DNA of 64,000 nucleotides from Bog-950 sp964615305 (GCA_964615305.1 CAZTNA010000001.1:124001-188000); one strand, 5' to 3'; counted from the first letter of the stretch, positions 26,697 through 35,525 are shown. Made by a program: numbers and translations. Notes: generated by a model from the sequence alone, not told the origin.

Positions 26697-27731
26697 TTAT
26701 TGTTGAAAATATTTCAACTGCCTAACTTCTTCCTCGTTCAAAAAGCGCCACCGGCCGCGGCTTAAATCTTTCTTGGTAAGTCCGGCAAAAAACACCCGAT
26801 CAAGTTTTTCAACTTCATATCCTAATGCTTCAAAAAGTCTGCGTATAAAACGATTTTTACCGGTGTGTATCTGAACGCCCACTTCTGCTTTATTTTTAGG
26901 ATTAGGGTAGGCAATTTCATCTACTTCTGCAATTCCATCTTCGAGCACTACGCCTCCTTCGGCTATTTTATCAAAGTCTTCTTGTTTTAGTTTGCTGTTT
27001 AGAATAACATGGTACACTTTACGCACTTCGGTGCTGGGGTGAGTTAGTTTTTGCGCCAGTTCACCATCATTGGTTATTAGCAACACACCGGTAGTATTTC
27101 TGTCTAATCTGCCCACGGGATATAAGCGCGGTTTCTTAGGCGAATTGATTTGCTCATACACTCCGCGCAGCAAATCCATTACGGTTCTGCGGTCGCGTTC
27201 GTCACTGAGTGTAGTTATATAGTCTTTTGGTTTGTTTAGTAAAACGTAATACTTGCGCTCCAGATTAAGCACCTTACCATCGAACTGCACTTTGTCTTTT
27301 ACCTTCACCTTGTAGCCCATCTCCTTCACTATTTCTCCGTTCACCTTCACTCTTCCTTCTTTAATTAACTCATCGGCAGCTCTGCGGCTTGCCACTCCGG
27401 CATGGCTTAAATATTTATTAAGCCGTATTTCATCCGTTTGTTTTTGCGGAGTAGAGTAAACCTCGACAGCGGCTTTGTTTTCTTGTTTCTGAACAGGGTA
27501 TTTTTTTTGAGGAATTTTAGAATTACCAAAAGATTTTTTTCCTGGTTTGTAAGCGCCTTTCGATGTGGGCTTACTGTCTTTGTTTTGTGACGATGATACG
27601 GCACGTTCCAACATTTTTTTGGCAGCTGCTTCTAATGCAGGGCTCACCTTTTTGCGCTCCTTCTTTTTAAAAGGAATGCCCGATGGCTTGTCTTCTTTCT
27701 TCAACGACTTGTCTGACGGTTTCTTATGCAC
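26697..27731 (-). CDS. rluB: 23S rRNA pseudouridine synthase, RluB/RsuA family
   Basis: 344 aa. Residues 1-100 form a Lys/Ser/Pro-rich, probably disordered extension absent from E. coli RluB. An S4 RNA-binding domain follows at ~101-150 ('RLNKYLSHAGVASRRAADEL', 'GRVKVNG'). The catalytic domain has Asp210 in 'VGRLDRNTTGVLLITNDG', the invariant pseudouridine synthase aspartate, then 'LTHPSTEVRKVYHV'. It isomerises a uridine in 23S rRNA (RluB acts near the peptidyl transferase centre). The basic tail probably helps rRNA binding and is common in Bacteroidota homologues. It is divergent from asnB. Confidence 0.92.
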   Translation of the reverse strand: MHKKPSDKSLKKEDKPSGIPFKKKERKKVSPALEAAAKKMLERAVSSSQNKDSKPTSKGAYKPGKKSFGNSKIPQKKYPVQKQENKAAVEVYSTPQKQTDEIRLNKYLSHAGVASRRAADELIKEGRVKVNGEIVKEMGYKVKVKDKVQFDGKVLNLERKYYVLLNKPKDYITTLSDERDRRTVMDLLRGVYEQINSPKKPRLYPVGRLDRNTTGVLLITNDGELAQKLTHPSTEVRKVYHVILNSKLKQEDFDKIAEGGVVLEDGIAEVDEIAYPNPKNKAEVGVQIHTGKNRFIRRLFEALGYEVEKLDRVFFAGLTKKDLSRGRWRFLNEEEVRQLKYFQQ

Positions 27732-27857
27732 GTTTCAAACCTAAATGATTCCAGATATAATGCAAGCGAAAAGAGTAATGTATGCAGAGATTTGATTCAC
27801 GGTGTTTCGTGTGTTGTCTATTATTTCATCTTTGCTTGAATCAGAAACGAATAATTT

Positions 27858-29759
27858 ATGTGCGGTATTGCCGGATACATAGCTAAACAAGATAACCATC
27901 AGTTGCAGCCCTTTTTGCATTTGGCTGTTCAGCAGTTATCAAAGCGGGGCCCCGATGCACAGCAAGTAGAAGTTGTTTCGCCTAAGGTTGGTCTGGCTCA
28001 TGCCCGGCTTTCAATTATTGATACATCATCAGTGGCTAATCAACCCATGAGCGATAGCAGTGGCCGCTATACCCTAGTATTTAATGGAGAAATTTTTAAC
28101 TACCGCGAACTGCGCAACGAGTTTCTAAGCAATACAAAATTTACCACATCATCAGACACGGAGGTGTTGCTTAATTTGTTTATTCAACAAGGCAAAGGTT
28201 GCCTTCAGCATTTGAACGGTTTTTTTGCTTTTGCCATTTACGACAATCAAACGCGTAACACATTCATAGCCCGCGATCGTTTTGGAATTAAGCCCCTGCA
28301 TATTTATACGGATGATAACATGTTGCTTTTTGCCAGTGAGTTAAAAGCATTGATGGCTTTTCCGGTGAAGAAAGAAATAGACTACCACACGTTGGCGCTT
28401 TACCTTCAGCTTAATTATGTGCCGGGCAATTACTCTATGCTGAAAAATGTGCAGAAGCTGAGCCCGGGTTGTTATGCTGAGATTAATGAGCAAGGTGATT
28501 TTTCAACCACACAATACTACCGTTTGCCCTTTACACCGGGTAAAAAGGTAACTGATACAAATGGCAGTTACGATAGTGCTAAAGCAAAGCTTCGTACACT
28601 TGTTGAAGAATCAGTGCAGCGAAGGTTAGTGAGTGATGTGCCGCTGGGTACGTTTTTAAGTGGAGGAATTGATTCATCAATTGTTACGGCTTGTGCGGCT
28701 AAACACGTTAATAACTTAAACACATACAGTATTGGTTTTGCCGATGAGCCATATTTTGATGAAACACTATATGCCAATCTGGTAGCTAAAAAATTTGGAA
28801 CCCACCACACGGTTTTTTCGGTTACTAACGAGGAAATGTTTGAGCAGGTTCAAAGTGTGTTAGATTATATTGATGAGCCCTTTGCTGACTCTTCGGCTAT
28901 TGCGGTGTATGTACTTACTAAGCAAACCCGGCAAAAAGTTACTGTTGCTCTCAGTGGCGATGGGGGCGATGAATTGTTTGCCGGCTATAACAAACACCGC
29001 GCTGAAATGCGCGCCCGGCAAAATGGGTTCTTAAATTTTCTTCTTTCATCGGGGCTGCCGTTGTTTAAGATCTTGCCTAAGTCGCGCCATTCAATTTTTG
29101 GCAATTTGTTTCGCCAGTTAGAAAGATACAGCAGCGGGCTTCGGCTTACTGCATCGGAACGTTATTGGCGTTGGTGTACTTTTAATACACAAGATGATGC
29201 TCTTTCGCTTTTGCGGCACAGCGGTAGTGTTCAGTTAGCAGAACTTGAAAAAAGAAAAGAGTTTGTGTTGAACTCAGTGAAAGAGGAGGGAGAACTCAAT
29301 GATATACTTTATGCCGATACACAAATGGTTTTGCCGAACGATATGCTGACCAAAGTTGACCTGATGAGTATGGCAAATAGTTTAGAGGTTAGAGTGCCAC
29401 TACTTGACTATACGGTAGTTGATTTTGCTTTTTCGCTGCCGGTGGCGTACAAGATAGATGCCACTACAGGCAAGAGAATTTTAAAAGACGCTTTTAGAGG
29501 TGATTTACCTCCTGAACTTTTTACACGCTCAAAACATGGTTTTGAGGTTCCGCTATTAAAGTGGATGAAAACCGGGTTGCGCTCTATGATTGAAAATGAT
29601 TTGCTGGAAACTCACTTTATTGAAGAGCAAAACATTTTCAGTGTATGGCAAGTTGAAAAACTGAAGCAAAAGCTATTTAGTGCCGACCCGGGCGATGCTC
29701 ATGCCACGGTATGGGCGCTTTTGGTATTTCAGTATTGGTATAAAAAATATCTGATTTAA
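27858..29759 (+). CDS. asnB: Asparagine synthase (glutamine-hydrolysing), copy 1
   Basis: 633 aa. The N-terminal class II amidotransferase begins 'MCGIAGYIAK' with the nucleophile Cys2 exposed after Met removal, and includes 'SKRGPDAQ' and 'VFNGEIFNYREL'. The synthetase domain has the PP-loop 'SGGIDSSIV' (~270-278) and 'ALSGDGGDELFAGYNKH'. It makes asparagine from aspartate, glutamine and ATP, or amidates a sugar or peptide carboxylate in related proteins. It is one of three such genes in the window. It converges with the esterase gene. Confidence 0.9.
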   Translation: MCGIAGYIAKQDNHQLQPFLHLAVQQLSKRGPDAQQVEVVSPKVGLAHARLSIIDTSSVANQPMSDSSGRYTLVFNGEIFNYRELRNEFLSNTKFTTSSDTEVLLNLFIQQGKGCLQHLNGFFAFAIYDNQTRNTFIARDRFGIKPLHIYTDDNMLLFASELKALMAFPVKKEIDYHTLALYLQLNYVPGNYSMLKNVQKLSPGCYAEINEQGDFSTTQYYRLPFTPGKKVTDTNGSYDSAKAKLRTLVEESVQRRLVSDVPLGTFLSGGIDSSIVTACAAKHVNNLNTYSIGFADEPYFDETLYANLVAKKFGTHHTVFSVTNEEMFEQVQSVLDYIDEPFADSSAIAVYVLTKQTRQKVTVALSGDGGDELFAGYNKHRAEMRARQNGFLNFLLSSGLPLFKILPKSRHSIFGNLFRQLERYSSGLRLTASERYWRWCTFNTQDDALSLLRHSGSVQLAELEKRKEFVLNSVKEEGELNDILYADTQMVLPNDMLTKVDLMSMANSLEVRVPLLDYTVVDFAFSLPVAYKIDATTGKRILKDAFRGDLPPELFTRSKHGFEVPLLKWMKTGLRSMIENDLLETHFIEEQNIFSVWQVEKLKQKLFSADPGDAHATVWALLVFQYWYKKYLI

Positions 29760-29763
29760 AGCA

Positions 29764-30684
29764 CTACTTGATTTCAGACAGAAACGTTTTAATGTCGGTG
29801 TAAGCGAGCATGGCATTGGGGTGCACCCCCGGTAAATTGAAAAAGCTGTGAAACAAATTGGCATATTCCTTATACGCTGCCGGGTTGCCGCCTGCTCTTA
29901 GCTTTTGGTAATACTGAAAGCCATCATCGAGCAATGGATCGAACTGAGCCGTGAGAACAAAAGCAGGAGCCAGATTTGTAAAGTCAGTTTCATCAATAAC
30001 AGAAACTTCGGGCCTTAAACGATCTTCAATATTAGGTGTGTATTGTTGCCTAAACCAAACCACTGTTTTTCGTTCAAGTAAGTAACCTTCCCCATTTTTG
30101 TATAACGAAGGGTTGCTTAACCGGCCATCTACCCAAGGGTAAATAAGTACTTGCGCTTTCAGAGGTATGTTTTCTTTTTTGCACCGGTGAGCCATACAGG
30201 CTGCAATGTTTCCTCCTGCACTGTCGCCACATACAACTATATTGTTTGCATTGCCCCCGTAGTTTTTTATGTGGTTTCGCACCCATATCAGCGCTTCGAA
30301 TGAATCGTGGTGAGCAATAGGAAAGGTGTGTTCGGGCGCCAACCTATAATCAACTGAAACTACTATACAGTTATTCATGGCACACAGTCTTCGGCATACG
30401 TTGTCGTGACTGTAAATACCATATAATACAAACCCGCCACCGTGATAGTAGATGATGGTGCGCTGATTTTCGCTGTTACTGTTTTTGTAAATACGCACCG
30501 GCACACCATTGGCAGAAGTATCGTGCACTTGGCTAACGGCTACTTTTTTGTCAAACAACCAGGTGCCTAGTTGTACGGCACGATCAGATTTTTTGCGAAA
30601 CAGTGTTATGTCATGTTCTACATCCGGGTCAACAGGTTTGCGAAGTTTGCCGTATAACAGTACGAGGTTTACCTTCCAGTTCAT
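29764..30684 (-). CDS. Alpha/beta hydrolase, hormone-sensitive-lipase-type esterase
   Basis: 306 aa from the ATG at 30684; a TTG at 30714 would only add ten residues. The HSL-family signature 'YYHGGGFVLYG' (oxyanion hole HGGG) and the nucleophile motif 'CGDSAGGN' with Ser are present. 'FDPLLDDG' supplies the Asp and 'FHSFFN' the His. These enzymes hydrolyse short-chain esters or acetylated compounds. It has no signal peptide. It is divergent from the propeller gene across ~70 bp. Confidence 0.88.
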   Translation of the reverse strand: MNWKVNLVLLYGKLRKPVDPDVEHDITLFRKKSDRAVQLGTWLFDKKVAVSQVHDTSANGVPVRIYKNSNSENQRTIIYYHGGGFVLYGIYSHDNVCRRLCAMNNCIVVSVDYRLAPEHTFPIAHHDSFEALIWVRNHIKNYGGNANNIVVCGDSAGGNIAACMAHRCKKENIPLKAQVLIYPWVDGRLSNPSLYKNGEGYLLERKTVVWFRQQYTPNIEDRLRPEVSVIDETDFTNLAPAFVLTAQFDPLLDDGFQYYQKLRAGGNPAAYKEYANLFHSFFNLPGVHPNAMLAYTDIKTFLSEIK

Positions 30685-30756
30685 ATTTTGAAAATAACAG
30701 AATACAGGTAACAAAAATCAGGCACCACAAACCGATTATTTTTTCACTTTAGCTAA

Positions 30757-32010
30757 ATGCGAAAACTTATAGCTTTTCTTCTTTTTTTCTTTGTAAAGTC
30801 TCTTGCGGCACAAAATGTTTGGACTATTTACAATACCGGAAACTCTTTACTGCCCGATAATACCATTCGTGCCATTGAACAAGATAATGCCGGTAATGTT
30901 TGGATTGGAACCGACAATGGTTTGGCAAAATTTGACGGAACTAACTTTACCGTAATTGACAGCAGTAACTCAGGGTTAATTGAAAACCAGATACGCAGTA
31001 TTGCGTTTGATACTGCCAATAATTTATGGGTGGGTACGCTTCCAGCGGGCGTTTCTTTTTTTAACGGCTCTGCCTGGACAAACTATAACACCGGCAACTC
31101 ATTGCTGCCAACCGATCAAGTAAGAGCCATAGCTTTTGATGCAGAAAACACACCCTGGTTTGGCACCACAGGCGGTGTAGCACGCATAAGTGACGAGGGT
31201 TGGGAAATTTATAACATGTTCAATTCGCCTTTAGGAGCCAATAACATTAACCATATTTTTATTGACGAGAACGATACAAAATGGATTGGCACTGTGAACG
31301 GTGGCATTTGCAAAAAACAAGGAAACACGCTTACCACTTATAACAATTTGAACAGCGGATTAACCGACAACACTATTCTGGATTTAGAAAAAGATATTTA
31401 CGGTAACATTTGGTTTGCCACCCCTGCACAGGGGCTGGGCCGGTTTAACGGCACATCGTGGTTTTACAGATTAGATGCCAACTCGGCTATACCAACCAAT
31501 AGTATTACTTCACTGGAAATAGTGTTGAATACAGATGTAAAATATATGGGCACTTACGATAAGGGTTTGGTGCGGTGGAATAACAGCCTGGTCTTTGATT
31601 CATTTACCATTCATAACTCACCTATACCCGACAACTATATCAGCTGTATGAAACGTATGGCAGATGGTAAGTTATGGATGGGCACTTTAAGTTCGGGGTT
31701 GGTGGTGTTTAATGATACTACGCAGTTTTCTATAGTGAACCAGGTGACAGAGATAGAAAACATAACCCTGAACGTATTTCCGAATCCGGCTTATGATAAA
31801 ATTACGGTTGCCTTACCCTGTAAAGAGTATACTTCTGAGCAGAGTATTGGTATGTATGATATGCAAGGAAGAAAAATGAACCAAGTGAGATTTGAAACCG
31901 TTGGCAATAATGAATGGAAAGCCGATGTTTCTGCTCTCGAATCAGGCGTTTATTTTTTAAGCGTATGGGTCAATAGCGTTTCGGGTAACGCAAAAATTGT
32001 AAAGCAATAA
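30757..32010 (+). CDS. Secreted two-component-regulator-type beta-propeller protein with T9SS sorting domain
   Basis: 417 aa. Signal peptide 1-18 ('FLLFFFVKSLAAQ'). Residues ~20-330 carry repeated blades of the form 'IRAIEQDNAGNVWIGTDNGLAKFDG', the Reg_prop motif found in the sensor part of hybrid two-component systems. No histidine kinase or response-regulator domain follows. Instead the last ~85 residues ('LNVFPNPAYDKITVAL ... SGVYFLSVW') are a T9SS type A sorting domain, so the propeller is exported alone, probably as a surface ligand-binding protein. It converges with the DUF421 gene, 1 bp between stops. Confidence 0.88.
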   Translation: MRKLIAFLLFFFVKSLAAQNVWTIYNTGNSLLPDNTIRAIEQDNAGNVWIGTDNGLAKFDGTNFTVIDSSNSGLIENQIRSIAFDTANNLWVGTLPAGVSFFNGSAWTNYNTGNSLLPTDQVRAIAFDAENTPWFGTTGGVARISDEGWEIYNMFNSPLGANNINHIFIDENDTKWIGTVNGGICKKQGNTLTTYNNLNSGLTDNTILDLEKDIYGNIWFATPAQGLGRFNGTSWFYRLDANSAIPTNSITSLEIVLNTDVKYMGTYDKGLVRWNNSLVFDSFTIHNSPIPDNYISCMKRMADGKLWMGTLSSGLVVFNDTTQFSIVNQVTEIENITLNVFPNPAYDKITVALPCKEYTSEQSIGMYDMQGRKMNQVRFETVGNNEWKADVSALESGVYFLSVWVNSVSGNAKIVKQ

Positions 32011-32011
32011 C

Positions 32012-32539
32012 TCACCTTGTTTTTAATACAAACTTATGGGGCTTTCTTCTGCGCTGTGTTTTGTGGTTAAAATCGTTAGATAGTACGCTGATGTTGCCAT
32101 CTATTTCTAAAATGGCTAAGTCAACATCCTGAACAGATTTTACTCCGTGTTCACGAATAGCCACCTCTAATTCTTCCATAGAAAGCTGCGAATCATCTAA
32201 GGCTTGTTTCTGTACCTTGCCCTTGTACACCAACATTTGTTCTTTGCCTTGCACCGCTTTGCTTAACTCAGGGAACTTGCGCAGCAAAAATTTCAGCAGA
32301 TAGTTAGCTGTAAATAAACCTGTGGCTGCAGCTAAGCCGCCAGATAGCGTAATGTCGCTGCCTACCATAGCATTTTGCACGCTGTTGCTTATAAGCAGAA
32401 TAAAAACTAAATCAACCACACTTAGTTGCGCCAACTCTTTTTTGCCAAACAACCTGAACGCCAAAATAATGAACAGGTACACGGCTGTAGATTGCAGAGC
32501 CACGGTTAGCAGGTGAAGCACATTAAGTTCCATTATCAA
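32012..32539 (-). CDS. DUF421 (YetF-like) membrane protein
   Basis: 175 aa. Helices at ~8-30 ('LLTVALQSTAVYLFIILAFRLFG'), ~40-60 and ~65-85. The family hallmark 'FRLFGKKELAQLSVVDLVFILLISNSVQNAMVG' is present, as is the cytoplasmic YetF domain with 'LVYKGKVQKQALDDSQLSMEELEVAIREHG'. Function in the family is largely unknown; some members matter for spore or envelope physiology in Bacillus. It lies 2 bp downstream of asnB copy 2 on the same strand, so the pair is probably cotranscribed. Confidence 0.9.
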   Translation of the reverse strand: MIMELNVLHLLTVALQSTAVYLFIILAFRLFGKKELAQLSVVDLVFILLISNSVQNAMVGSDITLSGGLAAATGLFTANYLLKFLLRKFPELSKAVQGKEQMLVYKGKVQKQALDDSQLSMEELEVAIREHGVKSVQDVDLAILEIDGNISVLSNDFNHKTQRRRKPHKFVLKTR

Positions 32540-32541
32540 AT

Positions 32542-34368
32542 TTATCTAAAGTTTTTGAGCCAGTAATCAGTAGCGGCCAGGCGCCATACAAACGCTGCTT
32601 TAGAAGTATCGCCTGCTTTGTATTGGGTTACTATCTTTTTCAATTCGGCTTGTTTCATACCATCGAACTGTGCATAGTCTATATTCAGCAGATAGTTGAG
32701 CGGGCCGTTGAGCCATTTTATTTCTCCGGGTGTTACAAATCCTTTTTTGTCTTTACGCTCATACACTGCTTTGGGTAAAATGGGCTTCAGCGCTTCGCGC
32801 AAAATGTATTTTGTTTCTGCGCGGTTGTTTATGCGGTCTTCGCGCTGAAGTGTAAAACAAAACTCTACCAGCCGGTGGTCTAAAAACGGCACGCGCGATT
32901 CGAGAGAGAACGCCATGCTGTTTCGGTCTTCGAAATGTAAAAGTGTAGGCAATGTAGTGTTGAGCAAAAGATGGTAAAGCAGATTGTTGAATTTATCGGA
33001 AGTAACGTCATCAATAGAAAGTGCCGTCACGCTTCCATTCAGTAAACTGTTTAGCTGGCTTAGTTCAAAGTTATACATTTTGCTTTCGTTGCTGAAAGCG
33101 CTCACCAAACTCTTTAAAAGAAAATCGCGTTTCTTTTTTGCCGAAAAGTTTTCGCGTTCTGCCAGCGTGTTTAACAAACTGAAACCCGAAGTAACTTTTG
33201 CAGAAGCAAACAACCCTCCTATTACACGATAGAAAGAGTGCAGGTAACCACCGAGATATTCATCAGCGCCTTGTCCGTCAATAGCCACAGTTACTCCCTG
33301 GCTTTTTGCCAACTGCATTAAGAAGTATTGCGAGATATATGCCGAGCCATAAACAGGCACATCGGCATGGTAGGTAATGTGGTGAAAGCTTTCGGCAATT
33401 TGTTTTTCGGTAGGCGAAAAATAATGCGGCTCTATGTTAGCATACTTGTTTACTACTTCGCGCACGTACGGGCGTTCGTCCACATCATCTTCGTAGTACA
33501 CCGAAAACGATTTGATTTTGGCATCGGGCAGCAGGGTAGAATACATGGAAGATATAGAAGAAGAATCGAGCCCGCCACTCAGACAAGTGCCGTTGCTTAC
33601 ATCGCTGCGCGAGTGCAGGCTGACAGAATCACGAAAAAGCGAGAAGAACTTTTCCTTTTTCTCTTCCCATGAAAGCGAAGCGGATGTTTTCGAAAAATCT
33701 ATATCCCAGTATTTGTTGCCGGTAAGCTTTCCTTCCTGCCAGATAATATTGTATGCAGGAGGCAGGGACACTACATTTTTGTAAATGGTTTCGCTGCCAA
33801 AAGTTGTCCAGCCCAATTGCAAGCCGCGGTAAAACTGCTGTGTGTTTAGTTCATTGCTGAACGCGGGTAGTTGTTTCAGCGCTTTGTATTCGGAAGCAAA
33901 ATAAAAGTTGCTGCCCTGTGTAATGTAGTAGAACGGCTTGATGCCAAAGCGGTCGCGGCTGCAAAAAAGTTTTTTCTGTGTTTTATCCCACAGGGCAAAA
34001 GCCCACATACCCATAAAGTGGTCAACACATTTTTCTCCGTAGTGTTTGTAGGCAGCGCAAATAACTTCGCTATCGCCTGCCGTACGAAATTGGTAACCAT
34101 GTTTCTGTAATTCAGCCCTTACTTCAATGTAGTTATATATTTCGCCATTAAACACCAGCACCACATCCTGATATTCAAAGGGCTGGTTGGCTTGGTCTGA
34201 AAGGTCAATAATTTTTAAGCGGTTGTGCCCGAGCGATACAGGGCCTTCGGCAAAAACATTCGATGCCTCGGGGCCTCGGTGGGTAATACTGCGCAGCATC
34301 TTAAAATTTAACTCGCGCTTAGTTTCTGTAGAAAGTGGTATGTTAATAAACCCTGCAATGCCGCACAT
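32542..34368 (-). CDS. asnB: Asparagine synthase (glutamine-hydrolysing), copy 2
   Basis: 608 aa. It opens 'MCGIAGFINIPL' with catalytic Cys2. 'THRGPEAS' and 'VLVFNGEIYNYIEV' confirm the glutaminase half. The PP-loop is 'SGGLDSSSIS' (~260-270), and 'VAIDGQGADEYLGGYLHSF' takes the place of the usual 'LSGDGGDELFAGY', as in asparagine-synthase-like enzymes of surface-polysaccharide loci. That substitution suggests a substrate other than aspartate. It is upstream of DUF421 and next to the repeat region with the N gap. Confidence 0.85.
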   Translation of the reverse strand: MCGIAGFINIPLSTETKRELNFKMLRSITHRGPEASNVFAEGPVSLGHNRLKIIDLSDQANQPFEYQDVVLVFNGEIYNYIEVRAELQKHGYQFRTAGDSEVICAAYKHYGEKCVDHFMGMWAFALWDKTQKKLFCSRDRFGIKPFYYITQGSNFYFASEYKALKQLPAFSNELNTQQFYRGLQLGWTTFGSETIYKNVVSLPPAYNIIWQEGKLTGNKYWDIDFSKTSASLSWEEKKEKFFSLFRDSVSLHSRSDVSNGTCLSGGLDSSSISSMYSTLLPDAKIKSFSVYYEDDVDERPYVREVVNKYANIEPHYFSPTEKQIAESFHHITYHADVPVYGSAYISQYFLMQLAKSQGVTVAIDGQGADEYLGGYLHSFYRVIGGLFASAKVTSGFSLLNTLAERENFSAKKKRDFLLKSLVSAFSNESKMYNFELSQLNSLLNGSVTALSIDDVTSDKFNNLLYHLLLNTTLPTLLHFEDRNSMAFSLESRVPFLDHRLVEFCFTLQREDRINNRAETKYILREALKPILPKAVYERKDKKGFVTPGEIKWLNGPLNYLLNIDYAQFDGMKQAELKKIVTQYKAGDTSKAAFVWRLAATDYWLKNFR

Positions 34369-34525
34369 GCGGGCTAAAATAAAAAAGCCACCTCATCTGC
34401 CCGTTGAGCGTTACCGGGTAATAGCCGAAACAGGCATTTGGCTAACGGAGAAGCAAAATACAAAACAGCACGTTGGCTAAAGCCAACGGCAATAAATACA
34501 TGATAAGCGGAATAAATACAGTTTG

Positions 34526-34625
34526 NNNNNNNNNNNNNNNNNNNNNNNNNNNNNNNNNNNNNNNNNNNNNNNNNNNNNNNNNNNNNNNNNNNNNNNNNNN
34601 NNNNNNNNNNNNNNNNNNNNNNNNN
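34526..34625. other. Scaffold gap (100 N)
   Basis: Exactly 100 Ns, the usual placeholder for a gap of unknown length. It falls inside the 182-bp tandem repeat, which explains why the assembler stopped. No gene can be called across it. Confidence 0.99.
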
Positions 34626-34889
34626 TATGCAATTGTCATAGAACTGTAATTTTTTTACCCCGCTTGCCTTGTTTCCAGTTTATGATTATTAGCTGCATAC
34701 ATTCACAGCACCGTTGGCTAAAGCCAACGGCAATAAATACATGATAAGCGGAATAAATACAGTTTGTTGAAGCGGGCTGAAGCCCGCTAAAACAAAACGC
34801 ATCTCTGTATGCAATTGTCATAGAACTGTAATTTTTTTACCCCGCTTGCCTTGTTTCCAGTTCAAGACTATTAGTAACACCCCGCTGCA

Positions 34890-34897
34890 TACATTCG
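34890..34897 (+). promoter_or_regulatory. -7 box at the repeat boundary
   Basis: TACATTCG, 12 bases before the ATG of the LuxR-type HTH gene. The preceding repeat copy has TACATTCA at the same place, so the repeat unit appears to supply the promoter. Confidence 0.4.
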
Positions 34898-34908
34898 TAT
34901 ATTTATGT

Positions 34909-35145
34909 ATGGGGCACAAACACTACCACGAACCATTTGGCGGTATAAGGGGGGTGCCCTTTACCGATAAAGAACGGCAAACGCTGTGGCTGTATGTGCG
35001 CGATGCCACCATACCCCAGATTGCCGAAAAGCTGGGACAAACCGAAAGCACTATAGAAACACACCTGAAACACATACGCTATAAAACGGGCAGCGGTAAT
35101 ATAGCGGTGGCTTACCTCAAAGCCCAGCGCTTACATTGGATATAA
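34909..35145 (+). CDS. Small stand-alone LuxR-type HTH protein
   Basis: 78 aa from the ATG at 34909; a longer frame from 34846 runs through the repeat and promoter box. 'FTDKERQTLWLYVRDATIPQ' followed by 'IAEKLGQTESTIETHLKHIR' and 'YKTGSGNIAVAYLKAQRL' is the LuxR/GerE four-helix DNA-binding domain. No receiver, PAS or autoinducer domain is attached, so it is only the DNA-binding module. It could regulate the downstream surface-protein region. It resembles the short LuxR-like proteins scattered in Bacteroidota, often next to mobile DNA. Confidence 0.8.
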   Translation: MGHKHYHEPFGGIRGVPFTDKERQTLWLYVRDATIPQIAEKLGQTESTIETHLKHIRYKTGSGNIAVAYLKAQRLHWI

Positions 35146-35282
35146 ATTTTCTCCGGTTCTGCAATCCTGATTTCAGGATTGAATAAACGTGCCCCTTGTT
35201 CCACTATTGCCATATAGTTCTTTGACATACGGCACCCTTTTCTACCAATCAATTATCTGTTAGCTGAACCACTACTGCCTGT
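35146..35282. other. Intergenic, no gene seen
   Basis: Between the HTH gene and the 42-bp minisatellite. It contains a short hairpin CCTGATTTCAGG (about 35166-35177) but no T-run, ORF or RNA gene. Confidence 0.5.
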
Positions 35283-35525
35283 ATGCTAAAAGAAATACCC
35301 GGCAGTAACCACACGGGCACTTGTTTTCTGAAAGAAACAGCCCTTAGTAACCATACTACTGTGCATTTCTTAAAAGAACCGCCCTCTCGTAACCATACGA
35401 AAGCTTATTTCTTAAAAGAAACGCCCTCTAGTAACCATACGAGAGCTTATTTCTTACAAGAAATGCCCTCTCGTAACCATACGAGAGCTTATTTCTTACA
35501 AGAAACACTCTCTCGTCATCTTTGA
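35283..35525 (+). CDS. Possible 80-aa repetitive peptide (minisatellite ORF)
   Basis: The 42-bp tandem repeat is in frame and reads as a 14-residue unit, e.g. 'PSRNHTRAYFLQEM'. The frame has an ATG and a TGA. Changes between units are often non-synonymous (K/Q, T/M, S/L), which gives no sign of selection on the protein. No signal peptide or promoter box was found. It may be a chance reading of a minisatellite whose length happens to be a multiple of three. Confidence 0.3.
   Translation: MLKEIPGSNHTGTCFLKETALSNHTTVHFLKEPPSRNHTKAYFLKETPSSNHTRAYFLQEMPSRNHTRAYFLQETLSRHL
35295..35518. repeat. 42-bp minisatellite, five to six units
   Basis: The word GTAACCA starts at 35305, 35347, 35389, 35431 and 35473, exactly 42 bp apart, and a degenerate sixth unit (GTCATC) starts at 35515. 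The later units are more alike than the first two. Each later unit has two inverted repeats: CTCTCGT-AACCAT-ACGAGAG (perfect at 35468-35487) and TTTCTT-AC-AAGAAA. Units are directly adjacent, with no spacers. Confidence 0.9.

Larger units (their letters stand above)
34471..34908. repeat. 182-bp tandem repeat, interrupted by the scaffold gap
   Basis: Two stretches recur. CGTTGGCT... begins at 34471 and 34712, and TATGCAATTGTCATAG... begins at 34626 and 34808. Outside the Ns the copies are almost identical. With the gap replaced by the 41 bases seen in the complete copy (34767-34807), both pairs give a period of 182 bp. Each unit holds two perfect hairpins: CCGTTGGCT-AA-AGCCAACGG (34711-34730) and AGCGGGCT-GA-AGCCCGCT (34771-34788). 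The end of the unit ('GCTGCATACATTC') is also found just before the LuxR-like gene. Copy number is unknown. Confidence 0.8.

Noticed and set aside
34442..34744. ORFs across the N gap
   Set aside because: Their middle consists of unknown residues translated from the 100 Ns; they are artefacts.
35295..35518. CRISPR array
   Set aside because: The 42-bp units are directly adjacent with no unique spacers, and no cas gene is in the window.
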